This document shows positions 62,233-64,000 of a DNA stretch of 64,000 nt, one piece after another. Positions within the stretch are counted from its first letter, which is position 1, and the number at the start of each line of letters is the position of its first letter. The notes below the pieces were generated by a model. The model ran no database searches. It was not told where the DNA came from and saw nothing but the letters and a program-made list of their open reading frames with translations. This DNA comes from Nemesobacter sp965204665 (GTDB lineage Bacteria; Desulfobacterota_D; UBA1144; Nemesobacterales; Nemesobacteraceae), in contig OZ242002.1 of assembly GCA_965204665.1 (NCBI GenBank), positions 186,001 to 250,000 on the forward strand, in the 5' to 3' direction. Position numbers and translations under genes: made by a program.

Positions 62233-63726
62233 TTATAAGCTATTTTGGAAAAACTCTTTAATTTCATTCTTTTTCACCTTGCCCATCAAGTTCCTGGGAA
62301 GCGAGGAAAAGATTCTTAGAACGGATGGAATCTTATACCGCACAAGTCTATCCGAAGCCCACTCGCGAAGTTCTGTTATTTCCATGGAGCAGCCGTCTTT
62401 TATCTCAAGCGCGACAGCGATTCTTTCTCCCCATCTGCTGTCGGGTACCCCTACAACCGCGCATTCGCAGATGACGTGATGTTCTCTGAGAACCTCCTCA
62501 ATTTCAAGAGCGGATATCTTGTATCCTCCGGATTTTATTATGTCTTGGGATTTCCGCCCGAGTATCCGGCAGCAACCGTTACTATCAAAAACCGCAATAT
62601 CTCCCGTTTTGAACCAGCCGTCGCAGAAAGACTCCTCGGTTTCACCACGCCTACCCCAGTACTCAAGGAATACCGAATCTCCTTTCACTCTGATTTCTCC
62701 CGGCTCTCCCGTTGCGCACCTGCGACCGTCTGAAGTGAAAATGCCCGCTTCCACCCCGGGCATAGTACAACCCACGCGCCCCGCGAGCCTGATGCCTCTG
62801 TACGGATTCGAGAAAACCATCCCAAGTTCAGTCATCCCGTATCTTTCAAGAAGTACATGACCACTGATCTCTTTCCATTTATCAAGAACTGCTACGGGCA
62901 GGGCGGCAGACCCGGAAACCATGAGGCGCATCCCGCGAAGCGAAGCACTCATAATCTCTCTGTGTTCAGGAGAAGAGTTCTCCCAAAAATCTATAAGTTT
63001 TGAGTAAATCGTGGGAACTGCCGTAAAAAGAGTAATGTCTTTTTTCCGAAACCTCTCCCATACACAGGCCGAGTTAAAACCGTTCAGCATCACACACCTC
63101 GCCCCCGACCAAAGTGAACACAAAACAACATTGAGTATGCCGTGAAGATGGTGAAGAGGAAGCACATTGAGTATGGAATCATCTGGACTCCATTCCCAGG
63201 CGCTAGTCATGCTGCTTATCTGGGACTTTATGTTCAGGTGAGTGGAGACAACTCCTTTGGGACTTGACGTCGTGCCGCTCGTATATATGATCATCGCCCT
63301 TCTTTTTTCGGAAATACAGGGAAGTCGGCCTTCTCTAGGATTGAAAACATCCAGAAGACTGACAACCCGAACAGAACGGCCGGGAGAGCAGGCAAATAAA
63401 TTTTCTCCCGTTTCCGGGTGAAAGACCACAGTGTCCGCGCCTGAGTCCTCTATTGCGTATTTTATCTCTCTGGGTGAGTGAGCGATACCGATGGGAACAG
63501 ATACGCCTCCGGCAGCCCATATCCCGAGTTTCAAAGCAGCATAAGAAAATCCCGGAGGAATAATGAATGCTACCCTTCTCTCGGAAAGGTCTCTCTTCCC
63601 GTCGAGAAGGTTAAGGGCGGCAAAACGCAGACGGCAAAGCAAATCATTGTAATTAAAGACTCCGGTCCAGTCTTCAACAGCAATATTCCTGCTGAATCCT
63701 CCCACTCTCTGCATAAACTCAAGCAT
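62233..63726 (-). CDS. AMP-dependent acyl-CoA synthetase/ligase
   Basis: 497 aa, ANL superfamily. P-loop MIIYTSGTTSSPKGVV (about residue 148), LPLHHLHGI, ERYGMTELGM, GWFKTGDIAVFD and SGGYKISALEIEEVL are the canonical A-motifs; the catalytic Lys near the C-terminus is in GKVKKNEI. It activates a carboxylic acid as an acyl-adenylate; fatty or aromatic specificity is not resolved (it resembles malonyl-/long-chain-type members). GAGGAAC precedes the ATG. First visible gene of its minus-strand unit. The region 63727-63954 upstream shows no gene. Confidence 0.92.
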   Translation of the reverse strand: MLEFMQRVGGFSRNIAVEDWTGVFNYNDLLCRLRFAALNLLDGKRDLSERRVAFIIPPGFSYAALKLGIWAAGGVSVPIGIAHSPREIKYAIEDSGADTVVFHPETGENLFACSPGRSVRVVSLLDVFNPREGRLPCISEKRRAMIIYTSGTTSSPKGVVSTHLNIKSQISSMTSAWEWSPDDSILNVLPLHHLHGILNVVLCSLWSGARCVMLNGFNSACVWERFRKKDITLFTAVPTIYSKLIDFWENSSPEHREIMSASLRGMRLMVSGSAALPVAVLDKWKEISGHVLLERYGMTELGMVFSNPYRGIRLAGRVGCTMPGVEAGIFTSDGRRCATGEPGEIRVKGDSVFLEYWGRRGETEESFCDGWFKTGDIAVFDSNGCCRILGRKSQDIIKSGGYKISALEIEEVLREHHVICECAVVGVPDSRWGERIAVALEIKDGCSMEITELREWASDRLVRYKIPSVLRIFSSLPRNLMGKVKKNEIKEFFQNSL

Positions 63727-63954
63727 GATTCGTTCCTCACAGTTTGCCCAGATAAAGAGGCTTATTCAATCGTGCAGAACATCGAATGTAACCGTTCGGT
63801 CAAGGCAAGGCGTGGTTGCTTGGACTGTTGCTCTTGAACACGGATGAATCGACTATGTGGGAAAACTCCGATCAGGTCGGGACAGACTTACAATGACGCT
63901 TTCAACTGCTCTGAACAAAACAGCAGATTTTCATCCAAACAGATTCACTGCAAA

Positions 63955-63988
63955 AAACCCGGGCTTCAATTTCTTAAAACCCGGGTTT
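63955..63988 (-). terminator. Rho-independent terminator for a gene beyond the right edge
   Basis: AAACCCGGG ... CCCGGGTTT, a 9-bp stem with a 16-nt loop. On the minus strand it is followed by TTTTTTG, so it would end a minus-strand transcript entering from the right. The stem is the same as that of the terminator at 14982-15013. Confidence 0.7.
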
Positions 63989-64000
63989 ATATGAAAGAAT

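Noticed and set aside
1..64000. CRISPR arrays, prophage genes, rRNA operon
   Set aside because: No regularly spaced direct repeats, no phage structural or integrase genes and no rRNA sequence were seen.

Overview
The window is about 64 kb of chromosome from a Gram-negative (diderm), respiring heterotroph. Evidence for an outer membrane is a TonB-dependent receptor, a lipoprotein with a lipobox, and a periplasmic HtrA protease. Central metabolism is aerobic: a TCA operon with succinate dehydrogenase, plus beta-oxidation genes. The gene orders rpoN-hpf-hprK-EIIA(Man) and prs-rplY-pth ... rpsF-rpsR-rplI resemble Deltaproteobacteria-like lineages. I cannot name the phylum from sequence alone; a candidate phylum near that assemblage is a guess.

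Layout. 1-9.2 kb (minus): TCA operon acnA-icd-mdh-sdhC-sdhA-sdhB-sucC, with sucC running off the left edge. 9.6-17.9 kb (plus): sigma-54 cluster rpoN-hpf-hprK ... EIIA(Man), split by an IS256-family element, a fragment of a second copy, and a divergent collagen-like/RTX surface lipoprotein. 18-22 kb: HAD phosphatase, a small acidic protein and a TonB-dependent receptor. 22.0-22.7 kb: tRNA-Leu(UAA) interrupted by a group I intron, then tRNA-Cys. 22.8-30.5 kb (minus): PhzF-like protein, VWA/MoxR pair, purU, GNAT, crotonase, glnS, redoxin. 30.6-31.8 kb: a DNA methyltransferase-HNH gene out of frame at a G9 tract. 32-36 kb: thiolase, hydratase, hydroxyacyl-CoA dehydrogenase and acyl-CoA dehydrogenase. 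36-39 kb: GST, an ACP-phosphodiesterase gene with an in-frame stop, htpG. 39.7-43.3 kb: bioB-bioA-bioF. 44-49 kb: a giant single-chain (type ISP-like) restriction-modification gene out of frame at a C10 tract. 49-64 kb: aldehyde dehydrogenase and BadI/MenB-like crotonase; prs-rplY-pth-hppA-rpsF-rpsR-rplI-thi4; then, on the minus strand, acyl-CoA ligase, FAD monooxygenase, htrA, ridA and an unknown gene.

The most interesting theme is a set of poly-G/poly-C tracts of 9-10 bases placed where slipped-strand mispairing would switch genes. One forms part of the -35/-10 spacer of the surface lipoprotein. One is inside the orphan methyltransferase. One is inside the type ISP enzyme. A fourth lies between acnA and rpoN. 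Two of the coding tracts are in an OFF frame in this assembly and one base would restore each long reading frame. This looks like a contingency system that varies surface and restriction/methylation state together. The second highlight is the cyanobacterial-type tRNA-Leu(UAA) group I intron, whose splice sites can be placed to the base. Third is a bacterial Thi4 that keeps the sulfur-donor cysteine of the suicidal eukaryotic enzymes.
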